From Cellulomonas soli (lineage in GTDB: Bacteria > Actinomycetota > Actinomycetes > Actinomycetales > Cellulomonadaceae), in the NCBI RefSeq assembly GCF_013409305.1, contig NZ_JACBZJ010000001.1, positions 3,658,001 through 3,722,000 on the forward strand: DNA of 64,000 nt, read 5' to 3'. Numbering within the stretch: the first letter of the stretch is position 1; each line of letters begins with the position of its first letter. This document shows positions 18,269 through 26,904 of this stretch, in pieces. Under the pieces are notes generated by a model. It saw nothing but the letters and a program-made list of their open reading frames with translations. It searched no databases and had not been told where the DNA came from. Position numbers and translations under genes: made by a program.

Positions 18269-20182
18269 GTGAAGATCCGCACGCACGAGCAGAGCGCCAC
18301 CAGGCGGCCGCTCGACGCCGGCTTCACGCTCATCGAGATCGTCATCGCGATGGTCATCCTCGGCGCGATGGCGGCCGCCGTCATCGGGATCATCCTGCAG
18401 ACGCAGTCCCTCGGCGTCAGCAACCGCAGCCGCGTCGCCGCTGCCAACCTGGCCTCCCGCGAGATCGACATGGTCCGCCAGGAGTTCGGGTCGACCAAGA
18501 ACGGCCCGCTGAACCTGGCCAACGCCGGCCTGGTGACCAACCCGCACCAGCTCGCCGGCGGGACCACGGGCTCGCCCCTGGTGGTCGATGGCACGCCGTA
18601 CACCGTGACGCGCAGCGCGCAGTGGGACATCACCGGCACCGGTGGCTCGGCGTGCGAGGGCGGCTCGCTCGTGCAGTACCCGAAGCTCGCGGTGACCGTC
18701 TCGGTGACCTGGCCGAACATGGGCTCGGTCCAGCCGGTCGTGCAGACCGCGGGCCTCGCGCCCGACAAGAGCAGGGGCGTCCCGAGCGGAGCCTCGTTCA
18801 TCGCCGCTTCCGTGGTCGACCAGAGCGCCACGCCGCTCATCGGTGTCGCGGTGACGACCGCGAGCGGCGGTTCGAGCACGACGGGCTACACCGACGCGAC
18901 CGGCTGCGCCGTGATCCAGGTGACGCCGGACGCGACGGCGGGCACCACCTACACCGTCCAGGTAGCCGACACGGGCTACGTGGACATGTCCGGTGCGACG
19001 AACCCCAGCAAGTCCACCGGTGTGCTCACCAAGGGCACCCTCTACTCCGGTGCCAGCTTCACGGTCGCCCACCCCGGGACCATCAACATCCACCTCGTGC
19101 GGGCCGACGGGCAGCCCCTGTCGAACGCCCAGGTCGCCGGCGCGACGATCTCGCTGGTGGCCTCCGAGTACACCGGCGCCAGCGGCACCACGACCCGGAC
19201 GGTCACGGGTGTCACCACCGCGATCGGCGGTCTGTGGCCCACGGACTACGGGGCCTACTTCGGTACCACGCCGCCCGCCGGAGGCTTCAGCAAGACGACC
19301 CTCGCACCCGGGGGGACGTTCACGTTCGACGTCACGTTCGAGATGGCGTCTGCGACCGTCACGAACCTGCCCGCGGGCACCTCCTCGATCGTCGCGGTCG
19401 CCGCCGGCACCTCGACGACCTGTGCCGCCGGTCAGGGCGTGACCCTGGCGGCCGGGGCGCCGACGGCGAGCATCTCGCTGCTGCCCGGCTCGTACGACCT
19501 GTACGCCAGCGGCCTGGGATTCAGCTGCTCGGCCGGCCCGACCGCTGTCAGCCTCGCCGCCGGCGGGAACGACGACGTGCCCTGGGGCACGACGACGCTG
19601 CAGCTCACCTCGGTGCCTGCCGGCGGAACGGTGTGGGCCCTCAACCGGGCCGCCTCGGGCGTGAGCTCGCTGAGCACGTGCCCCGGTGCCTCCGGTGCGG
19701 GCGCCGTGAACATCGACGGCGCGCGCTCGGGTGCCGTGGCGCTGCCGGCCGGTACCTGGTTCGTCTACCAGACCAATGGCGCAGCCACCGGTACGTGCAC
19801 GAGCTACCCGGACCTCATCAGCCCTGTGACTGCCGCGTACGGCCTGGCGAACACCCGCGTCTGGACGGCGACGCCGTCGACGACCACTCTGACGCTGAAG
19901 CAGATCCCGAAGACCCGCTACTTCGTGGTGAGCTCGTCGGCCGCCCCCACGTGCACGAAGACGAGCGTGTCGCCGTCCACGGCACAGGCAGGTCCGACTG
20001 CCTCGAACAACGCCCTTCTGTCCGTGACGGTCGATCGACCGATCAGTGGCACCACGAAGTTCTACGCATTCGTCTGGGACAAGGGCGCCGGCACATGCAC
20101 CTCTTCGGGCAGGTTCGACGTGGGGCCGGCCACGGCACCGCTGGACAAGAACGCGGGCAGCGCGACCACGGTGGGACCGTGA
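18269..20182 (+). CDS. Giant prepilin with adhesin-like beta-rich ectodomain
   Basis: 637 residues, GTG start after GAGGAGC. A basic leader (1-18) ends in Gly before FTLIEIVIAMVILGAMAAA, a normal class III prepilin N-terminus, giving a 619-residue mature protein, four to five times a usual pilin. The ectodomain is Thr/Ser/Gly-rich and looks like serial beta-sandwiches: SVVDQSATPLIGVAVTTASG with TDATGCAVIQ resembles carboxypeptidase-regulatory/SdrD-B-type folds, and NIHLVRADGQPLSNAQV starts a similar unit. Eight or more cysteines are scattered in pairs. Likely a minor, tip-located pilin with a binding role; that is inference. Overlaps the next gene by 4 nt. Confidence 0.8.
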   Translation: MKIRTHEQSATRRPLDAGFTLIEIVIAMVILGAMAAAVIGIILQTQSLGVSNRSRVAAANLASREIDMVRQEFGSTKNGPLNLANAGLVTNPHQLAGGTTGSPLVVDGTPYTVTRSAQWDITGTGGSACEGGSLVQYPKLAVTVSVTWPNMGSVQPVVQTAGLAPDKSRGVPSGASFIAASVVDQSATPLIGVAVTTASGGSSTTGYTDATGCAVIQVTPDATAGTTYTVQVADTGYVDMSGATNPSKSTGVLTKGTLYSGASFTVAHPGTINIHLVRADGQPLSNAQVAGATISLVASEYTGASGTTTRTVTGVTTAIGGLWPTDYGAYFGTTPPAGGFSKTTLAPGGTFTFDVTFEMASATVTNLPAGTSSIVAVAAGTSTTCAAGQGVTLAAGAPTASISLLPGSYDLYASGLGFSCSAGPTAVSLAAGGNDDVPWGTTTLQLTSVPAGGTVWALNRAASGVSSLSTCPGASGAGAVNIDGARSGAVALPAGTWFVYQTNGAATGTCTSYPDLISPVTAAYGLANTRVWTATPSTTTLTLKQIPKTRYFVVSSSAAPTCTKTSVSPSTAQAGPTASNNALLSVTVDRPISGTTKFYAFVWDKGAGTCTSSGRFDVGPATAPLDKNAGSATTVGP

Positions 20183-20931
20183 CGCGCCGACCGCTCCGGA
20201 GGCACGACGAGGGCATGTCGCTGCCCGAGCTGCTGGTCTCGATGATCCTGCTGGGCGTCGTGCTGATCGCGGTGACCTCGTTGTCGATCGGCTTCATGCG
20301 GACGAATCAGCAGAGCATCAACCGGCAGGAGCAGATCGACTCGGCGCGCACGGCCACCGAGCGGATGGCCAAGACGCTGCGCACCGCGATCATGCCCAGC
20401 CAGCTGACGGCCTCGTGCACCGGTGCCTGCGCGGTCGACGCCTTCGTCGTCGGCCAGGACTTCACCGTGCAGTTCTACGCCAACCTCGAGAACCCGGGGA
20501 ACACGGTCGGCCCGAGCAAGGTGACCTACACCGTGGTCACCGGTGCGGACGGTGTGCGGAGCCTGGTGGAGAAGGTTCAGGTGCCCGACTCGGCGACGCC
20601 GACCGAGGCCGGCTATGTGTACTGCAACGCGGAAGCTGCCGGTGCCACGCCCGAGTGCCGCGCCCACCTGAGCACGCGAACCCTGGCGAAGGGCGTGCAG
20701 ATCACGGCGCCGCTGTTCAACTACTACTCCGCCGCCTCGAGCACCCCGCTCTCGCCCGCCGCGAGCGGCGGCAGCCTCACGGTGGCGAGCCTGTCGAAGG
20801 TGCTCGCGATCGAGCTGCACGTGACGGTCCAGCTGCCCTCCTCGGTGCAGGCGGGGCCGACCACATACATCCAGAGGATCACCTTGCCGAACGCGCAGGC
20901 GGTCCTCCCGTCGACGGAAGTGGTGCCATGA
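20179..20931 (+). CDS. Minor prepilin, PilW/GspJ-like
   Basis: 250 residues, GTG overlapping the previous stop. The short basic leader (TRRPLRRHDEG) is cleaved before MSLPELLVSMILLGVVLIAV; Met replaces the usual Phe at mature position 1, and Glu5 is kept. The body is ~210 residues with cysteines at SCTGAC and CNAEAAGATPEC, likely disulphides. PilW-type minor pilins help prime pilus assembly. Coupled on both sides to prepilin-like genes. Confidence 0.75.
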   Translation: MTRRPLRRHDEGMSLPELLVSMILLGVVLIAVTSLSIGFMRTNQQSINRQEQIDSARTATERMAKTLRTAIMPSQLTASCTGACAVDAFVVGQDFTVQFYANLENPGNTVGPSKVTYTVVTGADGVRSLVEKVQVPDSATPTEAGYVYCNAEAAGATPECRAHLSTRTLAKGVQITAPLFNYYSAASSTPLSPAASGGSLTVASLSKVLAIELHVTVQLPSSVQAGPTTYIQRITLPNAQAVLPSTEVVP

Positions 20932-22826
20932 TGCCCGGCTCGGGGATTCTGCGCAGGCTCCGCACCGCGGGTGACGAGGGTGTGGCCCTCGTGCTCGTGG
21001 TGGGATCCATGCTGATTCTGGCGATGCTCGCGTTCACCGCGCTGGCGTTCACCGTGGCGAGCCAGAAGTTCGCGCGGTACGACCAGGACTACACGAGCGC
21101 CATGGGTGCCGCCCAGAGCGGGGTCGACGACTACATCGCGCGGCTGAACCGGCTCGGCCTCTACTACAAGGACGTGGACTGCACGAATCTCGCCCTTCAG
21201 GGACCGATGGACGCAACCACGAACACCTGCGGATGGAGCGACAGCACCGAGGCGGGCTGGCTCCCGGTGGACCCGACGCGGACCGGCGAGCTCGACGCGT
21301 TCTACCACTACGCCGTCAACTCGAGCCTGGCCGAGAGCGGCGGTCCGATCACGCTCACCGTCACGGGCCGCGCGAACGGGGAGTACCGGAGCGTCGAGTC
21401 CGTCCTGCGCAAGGCGTCCTCGACCGACTACGTCTACTACACGGACTACGAGTCCGCGGACCCCGCCAACGTCCAGGCGTACCCAACGAGTAATCCGGCG
21501 TCCGCCCAGTGCGGCGGGAGCGTCCCCGCGGGGGTCACACCGCTGTACTGGTACAACAACCGGAAGGCGTACGGCTGCAAGGAGATCACGTTCGCCTCCG
21601 GCGACTACCTCGAGGGAACGGTCTTCAGCAACGACTCGGTCGCCGCCGCCGGTCCGACGTTCACCGACGGGTTCTTCACTGCCAACAAGGAGTGCGAGAA
21701 CGTGACGGCGAGCACCGCCGTCAGCAACTGGAAGTGGTGCCTGCGCAACGACGGGGGAACCTACAGCACGGCGAACTTCAACTCGGTGCGGCCGCAGTAC
21801 AAGGCGCCGTACTACCTCGCCGACACCTCAGCGGTGTTCGCGACGCTCCCCGGCTGCCGCTACTACGGGTCCACGCGCATCGTGTTCAACTCCAACGGCA
21901 CGATGACGGTCTGGAACAAGAGCAACGGCGGACTCGGGCCGGTGGCGACCGGGCTGGGTTCGGGAGAGCCCTGCGGCAAGCTCTCCGATCTCACCGGCGC
22001 AGGTGCCACGGTGAACGTCCCGACGGGCTTGGTCGTCTACGTCAGTGCTGCACCGAGCTCCGTGCCCGCGCGCGAGTGCTACAGCGGGGAGATCGGCGGG
22101 CCCTTGGGCTCCGCGCTCCCGCTGGGGACCAAGACCGCGACCACGCCGAGCACGCCTACCGGCACCTCGGCCTCGTACACGTACGACACGAACATGACCG
22201 AGACCACCAAGTACTGCTCCGAGGGAAACGTGTACCTCGAAGGCGTGCTCAAGGGGCGACTGACCGTCGCAGCCGCTCAGTCGATCATCGTGACCGGCGA
22301 CCTGGTCTACGCCGGCGGCCTGGAGTCGACGAGCAACGACATGCTCGGACTGGTCGCGACGAACAGCGTCGAGGCGTTCCACCCGTGGATGGGCACGTAC
22401 AGCCCGGTGAAGGAAGCCAGCGGCTGCACCTCGGGGTGCACGTACAAGTGGTCCGCGTCGACCTCGGGCACCACGAACAGCTCGGTGTGGCCGAGGCAGT
22501 ACAGCGACCCGACGGGCAAGACGTCGGTGTCCGGGCTGCAGATCATGGGTTCGATCCAGACGCTCAACCACTCGTTCTACGTGCAGAAGTACGCGGACGG
22601 CGCATCCTTGGGCACCCTGCAGGTGAACGGGTCGATCGCCCAGCGGTGGCGCGGCATCGTCGGCACGGGGTCCGGCTCGGTGTCGACGACCGGATACCTC
22701 AAGAAGTACGTGTACGACACCCGGCTGAAGAACGCCGCACCGCCGTACTTCCCGGCCTGGACGAACGCGCAGTGGTCCCAGCGCTACTTCGGTGAGGTCA
22801 ACACCCCGGCTGAGGTGCGCGACTGA
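20928..22826 (+). CDS. Large PilX-like pilus-associated protein
   Basis: 632 residues from ATG 20928 (ATGATG; the second ATG is equally possible). A basic N-terminus ending TAGDEG precedes VALVLVVGSMLILAMLAFTA, the PilX-type N-terminal helix, which lacks the Glu5 of ordinary prepilins. The rest (~580 residues) is exported, aromatic- and Thr/Ser-rich with many cysteines. Its C-terminal part (GNVYLEGVLKGRLTVAAAQS, IIVTGDLVYAGGLES) has the repetitive short-strand look of a beta-solenoid. PilX-type proteins take part in pilus biogenesis and adhesion; the exact role here is unknown. A 13-bp hairpin follows. Confidence 0.75.
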   Translation: MMPGSGILRRLRTAGDEGVALVLVVGSMLILAMLAFTALAFTVASQKFARYDQDYTSAMGAAQSGVDDYIARLNRLGLYYKDVDCTNLALQGPMDATTNTCGWSDSTEAGWLPVDPTRTGELDAFYHYAVNSSLAESGGPITLTVTGRANGEYRSVESVLRKASSTDYVYYTDYESADPANVQAYPTSNPASAQCGGSVPAGVTPLYWYNNRKAYGCKEITFASGDYLEGTVFSNDSVAAAGPTFTDGFFTANKECENVTASTAVSNWKWCLRNDGGTYSTANFNSVRPQYKAPYYLADTSAVFATLPGCRYYGSTRIVFNSNGTMTVWNKSNGGLGPVATGLGSGEPCGKLSDLTGAGATVNVPTGLVVYVSAAPSSVPARECYSGEIGGPLGSALPLGTKTATTPSTPTGTSASYTYDTNMTETTKYCSEGNVYLEGVLKGRLTVAAAQSIIVTGDLVYAGGLESTSNDMLGLVATNSVEAFHPWMGTYSPVKEASGCTSGCTYKWSASTSGTTNSSVWPRQYSDPTGKTSVSGLQIMGSIQTLNHSFYVQKYADGASLGTLQVNGSIAQRWRGIVGTGSGSVSTTGYLKKYVYDTRLKNAAPPYFPAWTNAQWSQRYFGEVNTPAEVRD

Positions 22827-22852
22827 GGCGCCCTGCGCGCATGCGGTGACGT

Positions 22853-22881
22853 GGAGGGGTCCGCCGTCGGCGGGCCCCTCC
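22853..22881 (+). terminator. Hairpin terminator after the first minor-pilin block
   Basis: A 13-bp stem (22853-22865 with 22869-22881; one T-G pair) closes a GTC loop, 26 nt after the PilX-like stop. No U-run. It separates the first minor-pilin block from the pilV block, which has its own promoter-like element 20 nt downstream. Confidence 0.75.
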
Positions 22882-22900
22882 AACTCTCATCGTCCTCTCA

Positions 22901-22928
22901 TCGAGTCGCAGGTCAGACGTGCCGACAA
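22901..22928 (+). promoter_or_regulatory. Sigma-28-like promoter of the pilV block
   Basis: TCGAGTCG (22901-22908), 12-nt spacer, GCCGACAA (22921-22928), 45 nt before the start codon at 22974. It is one of the weaker copies (TCGA for TCAA, GACAA for GATGA), but the spacing is identical and part of the spacer (CAGGTC) is shared with the pilM copy. Confidence 0.45.
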
Positions 22929-22973
22929 CCCTGGTGGTCGGGTGCTCAGGGGGCGCTCGCCTGAGCTCAGGGG

Positions 22974-24671
22974 GTGGCGGTGCGCCGGCTGCACGCACGT
23001 TGGGAGCGCGCCCATGGCGCGCAGGGTGAGGGCGGGTTCACGCTCGTCGAAGTGCTGCTCGCGATGTTCCTCATCGTGGCGATGATGGTCGTGACGATCG
23101 GCGTGCTGCTCTCGTCGTTGGTGACGATCGCGGTGGCGCGGCAGCGGCAGTCGGGTGCGGCGTTGGCGACGCAGTCGATCGAGTCGATGAGAGCGCTCCC
23201 ATACTCGACCGTGACCGCCGGCAGCGCTGCCGGGTGCGACACGACGCTGGGGTTGGCCGCGACCACGGACAACGTGAGCGGGGCAGGGGCCAGCGCGGTG
23301 TTCAGCCCGTCCAGCACCGTGCTGGCCATCGCGCCCGAGACGCTCGTGGTCAACACGCAGTCGCCGTGCGCGTACACCACGACCGTCGACTCGACCACGT
23401 ACACGGTGCGGCAGTACGTCACCCGGTCGGCGACCTCCGACGCGTTCGCGCTGACCGCCATCGCCACCTGGAAGAAGAAGAACGGCCAGGCAGGGACGTC
23501 CGTCGAGCGCACGGAGACGTTCTCGCCGGGCGGGTGCCTGCAGGACTCGCTGCACCCGTTCTCCGGTCCGTGCCAGGCCGCGTTCTCCGCCCGCGGCGGC
23601 ACCGACGCGATGAGCGTGAGCGTGACACCCGTCGACGCCGCAGGCGTCCCGCAGGCGGCAGAGCCCTCGATCACGCTCGTCCTGCCGGCCGCCAGCAGCA
23701 CGCTCGAGGTCGAGCAGTCCGTCGCACTGACCTCGACGGGTGTCGCCGCTGGGGGAGTGGACTCGACCGGGACGGCGAGCTCCTCACCCCAGGTGCTCAC
23801 GGCAGGCTCGGACCCGACCTCCACGGTGCAGCAGACGTTCTCCGGCGTCGTGTCCGTGCCCGGCCGCAGCACGACGTCCGTGCTCGGAGCGACGACCCTG
23901 ACAGCCGCGACCGGGACCACGACCGGGTCCCTGGGCGGCGCGGTGTCCGCCGGCAGCGGCGCCTGCCTGATGCCGACGGCAACGGGGGCGGCCGCCGCGG
24001 TCTCGACCGGACCCGCCGGTGCGCTGCGGCCGTGCGCCGTGGCCGGGCTCGTGCACGGGGGCCCGGCGACGCTGGCCCTGGGTGGTGCGCAGCTGTTCAC
24101 GTCGGAGGGCGTACGGACGTCCGCCGGCGCCGCGCAGGTCTACAAGGGCACGAGCGCGGGGGTCTGCGGCGCCACCGCGCCAGGCTGCGCCCGCGCGAGC
24201 GCCGCCCGCTCGATCGGCACCGCGCGGTTCCTGCCCGGCGTCGCACCCGTAGGGCTCTGGCAGCTGACGGGCCTGACCGAATCCGCCGTCGCGGAGCGGG
24301 GCGCGACCACGCCGACCCCGACCCAGGCGCGCTCCGGCACGCTGCGGCTCTGGACGGGCGTCGCCTACACGGACGTCCCGCTCACGGGTCTGGACGCCAC
24401 CTACGTCTGGGACTCGACCGGCACGGGCTTCCCGCCCGTCACGGCGGGCAGCGTCACCGTGACGGGCACGCTCGTCGTCACGACCGGCGGCAGCACGCTC
24501 GACGGAGCGTCCGACTGCGCCGACGAGGCATGCGTCGTCCAGGTCGACAGCGGGTCGATCAGCGGCCGCTTCACCGTGACGGACACCGCCGCCGGGCAGG
24601 CCTGGGCCGTGGACGTCCAGCTCGGCGGGGCCACCGCCGTCGCCGCGTACCAGGAGGCCCCCGTTGCGTGA
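22974..24671 (+). CDS. Large minor prepilin, PilV-like
   Basis: 565 residues, GTG start (a second GTG two codons on is possible). The leader ends GEGG before FTLVEVLLAMFLIVAMMVV, a class III prepilin signature with Glu5. The first ~180 mature residues resemble PilV (RQRQSGAALATQSIESMRAL). A Ser/Thr/Gly/Ala-rich region follows with regularly spaced strands and cysteine pairs, ending in a compact domain (GSVTVTGTLVVTTGGSTLDG). About three times the size of a standard PilV, so probably another adhesin-like minor pilin. It begins a five-gene run to the prepilin peptidase. Confidence 0.75.
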   Translation: MAVRRLHARWERAHGAQGEGGFTLVEVLLAMFLIVAMMVVTIGVLLSSLVTIAVARQRQSGAALATQSIESMRALPYSTVTAGSAAGCDTTLGLAATTDNVSGAGASAVFSPSSTVLAIAPETLVVNTQSPCAYTTTVDSTTYTVRQYVTRSATSDAFALTAIATWKKKNGQAGTSVERTETFSPGGCLQDSLHPFSGPCQAAFSARGGTDAMSVSVTPVDAAGVPQAAEPSITLVLPAASSTLEVEQSVALTSTGVAAGGVDSTGTASSSPQVLTAGSDPTSTVQQTFSGVVSVPGRSTTSVLGATTLTAATGTTTGSLGGAVSAGSGACLMPTATGAAAAVSTGPAGALRPCAVAGLVHGGPATLALGGAQLFTSEGVRTSAGAAQVYKGTSAGVCGATAPGCARASAARSIGTARFLPGVAPVGLWQLTGLTESAVAERGATTPTPTQARSGTLRLWTGVAYTDVPLTGLDATYVWDSTGTGFPPVTAGSVTVTGTLVVTTGGSTLDGASDCADEACVVQVDSGSISGRFTVTDTAAGQAWAVDVQLGGATAVAAYQEAPVA

Positions 24672-25323
24672 GACCCGCGCCCCCCGCCCGCAGGACGACG
24701 CCGGGTACACCCTGACCGAGCTGCTCGTCGCGATGGGCGTCTTCTCCGTCGTCATCGCACTGGCGACCTCGGGACTCATCTCGCTGCTCACCACGACCCG
24801 AGGAGCCAGCGACCGCGCCGACGCGCAGGCGCAGATCCGGCTCGGCCTGGCCGACATCAGCAAGCAGATGCGCTCGGGGAACGTGCTCTTCAGCCCCAAG
24901 GACGAGCCGGGCTACGTGCCCTCGTGCCAGAGCGCCACGGACGGCTCGGACACCGGGACGTGCATGCGGATCTACACCCAGACCTTCGGCGCGGCGCGCT
25001 GCGTGCAGTGGCAGGTGCTGCAGGTCGACCCGGGCAGCGGGGGAGCACAGCTGCGCACCCGCAGCTGGTCCCTCGACTGGCAGACCACCAGCGACGTCAG
25101 CGACTGGCGGACCGTCGCCCGCGGGCTGAGCCTCGACGCCGCGCACCTGCCGTTCACCCTGCAGGGGGCCACCACCCCCTACGACCGCCGGCTCCTGCAG
25201 GTGACCCTGCTCGCCCACGACGAGGACAAGGACCGCGACGTGTCGATCGAGTCCTCGATCTCCGGACGCAACACCAGCTACGGCTACGACACCGGGCAGT
25301 GCGTCCCGGTCCCCGCGGAATGA
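24664..25323 (+). CDS. Minor prepilin, PilW/GspJ-like (TTG start)
   Basis: 219 residues. The start is TTG 24664, supported by a perfect AGGAGG at 24652-24657 and a 4-codon overlap with the previous gene; no in-frame ATG or GTG fits before the leader. The leader RETRAPRPQDDAG is cleaved before YTLTELLVAMGVFSVVIALA (Tyr at +1, Glu5 kept). The region ADAQAQIRLGLADISKQMR matches PilW/GspJ-type helices. It is the second PilW-like gene in the locus. Confidence 0.72.
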   Translation: MRETRAPRPQDDAGYTLTELLVAMGVFSVVIALATSGLISLLTTTRGASDRADAQAQIRLGLADISKQMRSGNVLFSPKDEPGYVPSCQSATDGSDTGTCMRIYTQTFGAARCVQWQVLQVDPGSGGAQLRTRSWSLDWQTTSDVSDWRTVARGLSLDAAHLPFTLQGATTPYDRRLLQVTLLAHDEDKDRDVSIESSISGRNTSYGYDTGQCVPVPAE

Positions 25324-25331
25324 GGACGTCG

Positions 25332-26888
25332 ATGACGAGCCCGAGGACGACGGCGACGACGACGGGTGCGCTGCACCGGTGGCGCGAGCGGTACGCCGCG
25401 CAGGACCAGGACGCCGGCATCGCGATGGTGCTGGCCGTGGCGATCATCGTGTTCGCCACCCTCGCCGTCGCGACGCTCGTGACCGTGGCCATCGCGGAGA
25501 ACGGCATGAGCGGCCGCGAGCGCCAGCGTGCCGTCTCGATCGCGAGCGCCGAGGGGCAGGTCGACCACCTGGTCTCCCGGATCCACTACGCGCCCCTGAG
25601 CACCCTGCAGGAGGGTGTCCTGTGCGGGGCGATCACCCCGTTCGTCACCGACGTCGGCCCTGACGAGCTGACGATCGACTCGCGGATCACGTTCTACGAC
25701 GCCGCGGGTGCCGTCGTCGCCTGCTCCGCGGTGCGCACCGGTGCGGTCGAGGCGGCGACCGCCGCCGTCCGGGCGACGTCGACGTCGACGCCCGTGGCCC
25801 AGCAGGCCCCGGCGGTGCGCACGTTCGAGACGGTCGTGCGGCTCAAGCTGCAGACCGACCTCAACAAGGCCGTGTTCGGCAACTCCTCGGTCGTCATCAA
25901 CAACAGCCTGACCGTGATCGCCGGTTCCGCCGGGAGTCAGAACGGTGACGTGTACTCCAACGGCAACCTCAGCTGCAAGGGGTACGTGTACGGCTCGATC
26001 TACTCGCAGGGCACCACCACGCTCGAGCACGACTGCCGGTACGTGGCCGGCAACGTGATGTCGGTCGGGAACGTGCTCGTGCAGCCCAACGACAAGACCG
26101 TCATGGGTGACATCACCTCCTCGGCGGGCAGCATCGCGCTCAACAACCTCGGCACGTCGAGCGGGCGGGTGCTCAACGGGAAGGCCCGGGCGTGGGGCAC
26201 CGTGACGGGTGACGTGTGCTCCGCAGCCGCCGTCCTGGACAAGTGCCACGGCTACCAGGTCGTCGACGCGCCGCCCGGCGCGCCGTTCCCGCAGCTGCTC
26301 GGGGACTCCTCGTGGACGTCGCCGGTGTCCGCCGGCGGTGCCGGCTACACGCAGGTGACCTTCCCGAGCTGCGACGCCGGGTACGACCAGTCGGGCTCGC
26401 TCGCGCGGTGGCTCGTGACCCACGGGACGACGCTGACGGCCCCCGTGCTCATCCGGATGCCCGCGAGCTGCGTGGTGAACTTCTCGAACATGAGCGGGCA
26501 CGAGATCGTGCTGGCGCAGGACGTGGCGATCTGGGCGGCGTCCGGGTTCTCGATCAACGGCCAGCCGACGTTCTCCGGGCTGTCCGGCTCGACGAAGAAC
26601 CTCTACCTCATGCAGGACTACGCGACGCCGAGCTGCTCGCGGACGGGGATCGAGATCAACAACGGTCTGATCGCGAGGACGAACATCCGGGTGCTCATGT
26701 ACACGCCGCACAAGTTCTACTCGCCGTCCGGAACGAGCATGATCAACGGGCAGATCTATGCCGGTTGTGCCGTCGAGATGAACAACAGCATGAATCTGAC
26801 CTACGACAGCCTCCCGGTGTGGGGTGTGCAGAACAAGGACGCGCTGTCGTACAAGGTCGAGATCGTCGCCAAGCGAGAGACCGCATGA
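25332..26888 (+). CDS. Second PilX-like protein with polymer-forming-like beta repeats
   Basis: 518 residues from ATG 25332, chosen for GAGGA five nt upstream; ATG 25320, overlapping the previous stop, would add four residues. A basic N-terminus ending DQDAG precedes IAMVLAVAIIVFATLAVATL, a PilX-type helix without Glu5. The middle (SVVINNSLTVIAGSAGSQNG, DVYSNGNLSCKGYVYGSIYS, GNVMSVGNVLVQPNDKTVMG) has the short-period hydrophobic pattern of bactofilin/polymer-forming beta-helices, and the C-terminus returns to it. The function is unknown beyond likely incorporation into, or assistance of, the pilus. Confidence 0.7.
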   Translation: MTSPRTTATTTGALHRWRERYAAQDQDAGIAMVLAVAIIVFATLAVATLVTVAIAENGMSGRERQRAVSIASAEGQVDHLVSRIHYAPLSTLQEGVLCGAITPFVTDVGPDELTIDSRITFYDAAGAVVACSAVRTGAVEAATAAVRATSTSTPVAQQAPAVRTFETVVRLKLQTDLNKAVFGNSSVVINNSLTVIAGSAGSQNGDVYSNGNLSCKGYVYGSIYSQGTTTLEHDCRYVAGNVMSVGNVLVQPNDKTVMGDITSSAGSIALNNLGTSSGRVLNGKARAWGTVTGDVCSAAAVLDKCHGYQVVDAPPGAPFPQLLGDSSWTSPVSAGGAGYTQVTFPSCDAGYDQSGSLARWLVTHGTTLTAPVLIRMPASCVVNFSNMSGHEIVLAQDVAIWAASGFSINGQPTFSGLSGSTKNLYLMQDYATPSCSRTGIEINNGLIARTNIRVLMYTPHKFYSPSGTSMINGQIYAGCAVEMNNSMNLTYDSLPVWGVQNKDALSYKVEIVAKRETA

Positions 26889-26904
26889 CATAGTGGCGGG
26901 CGCC

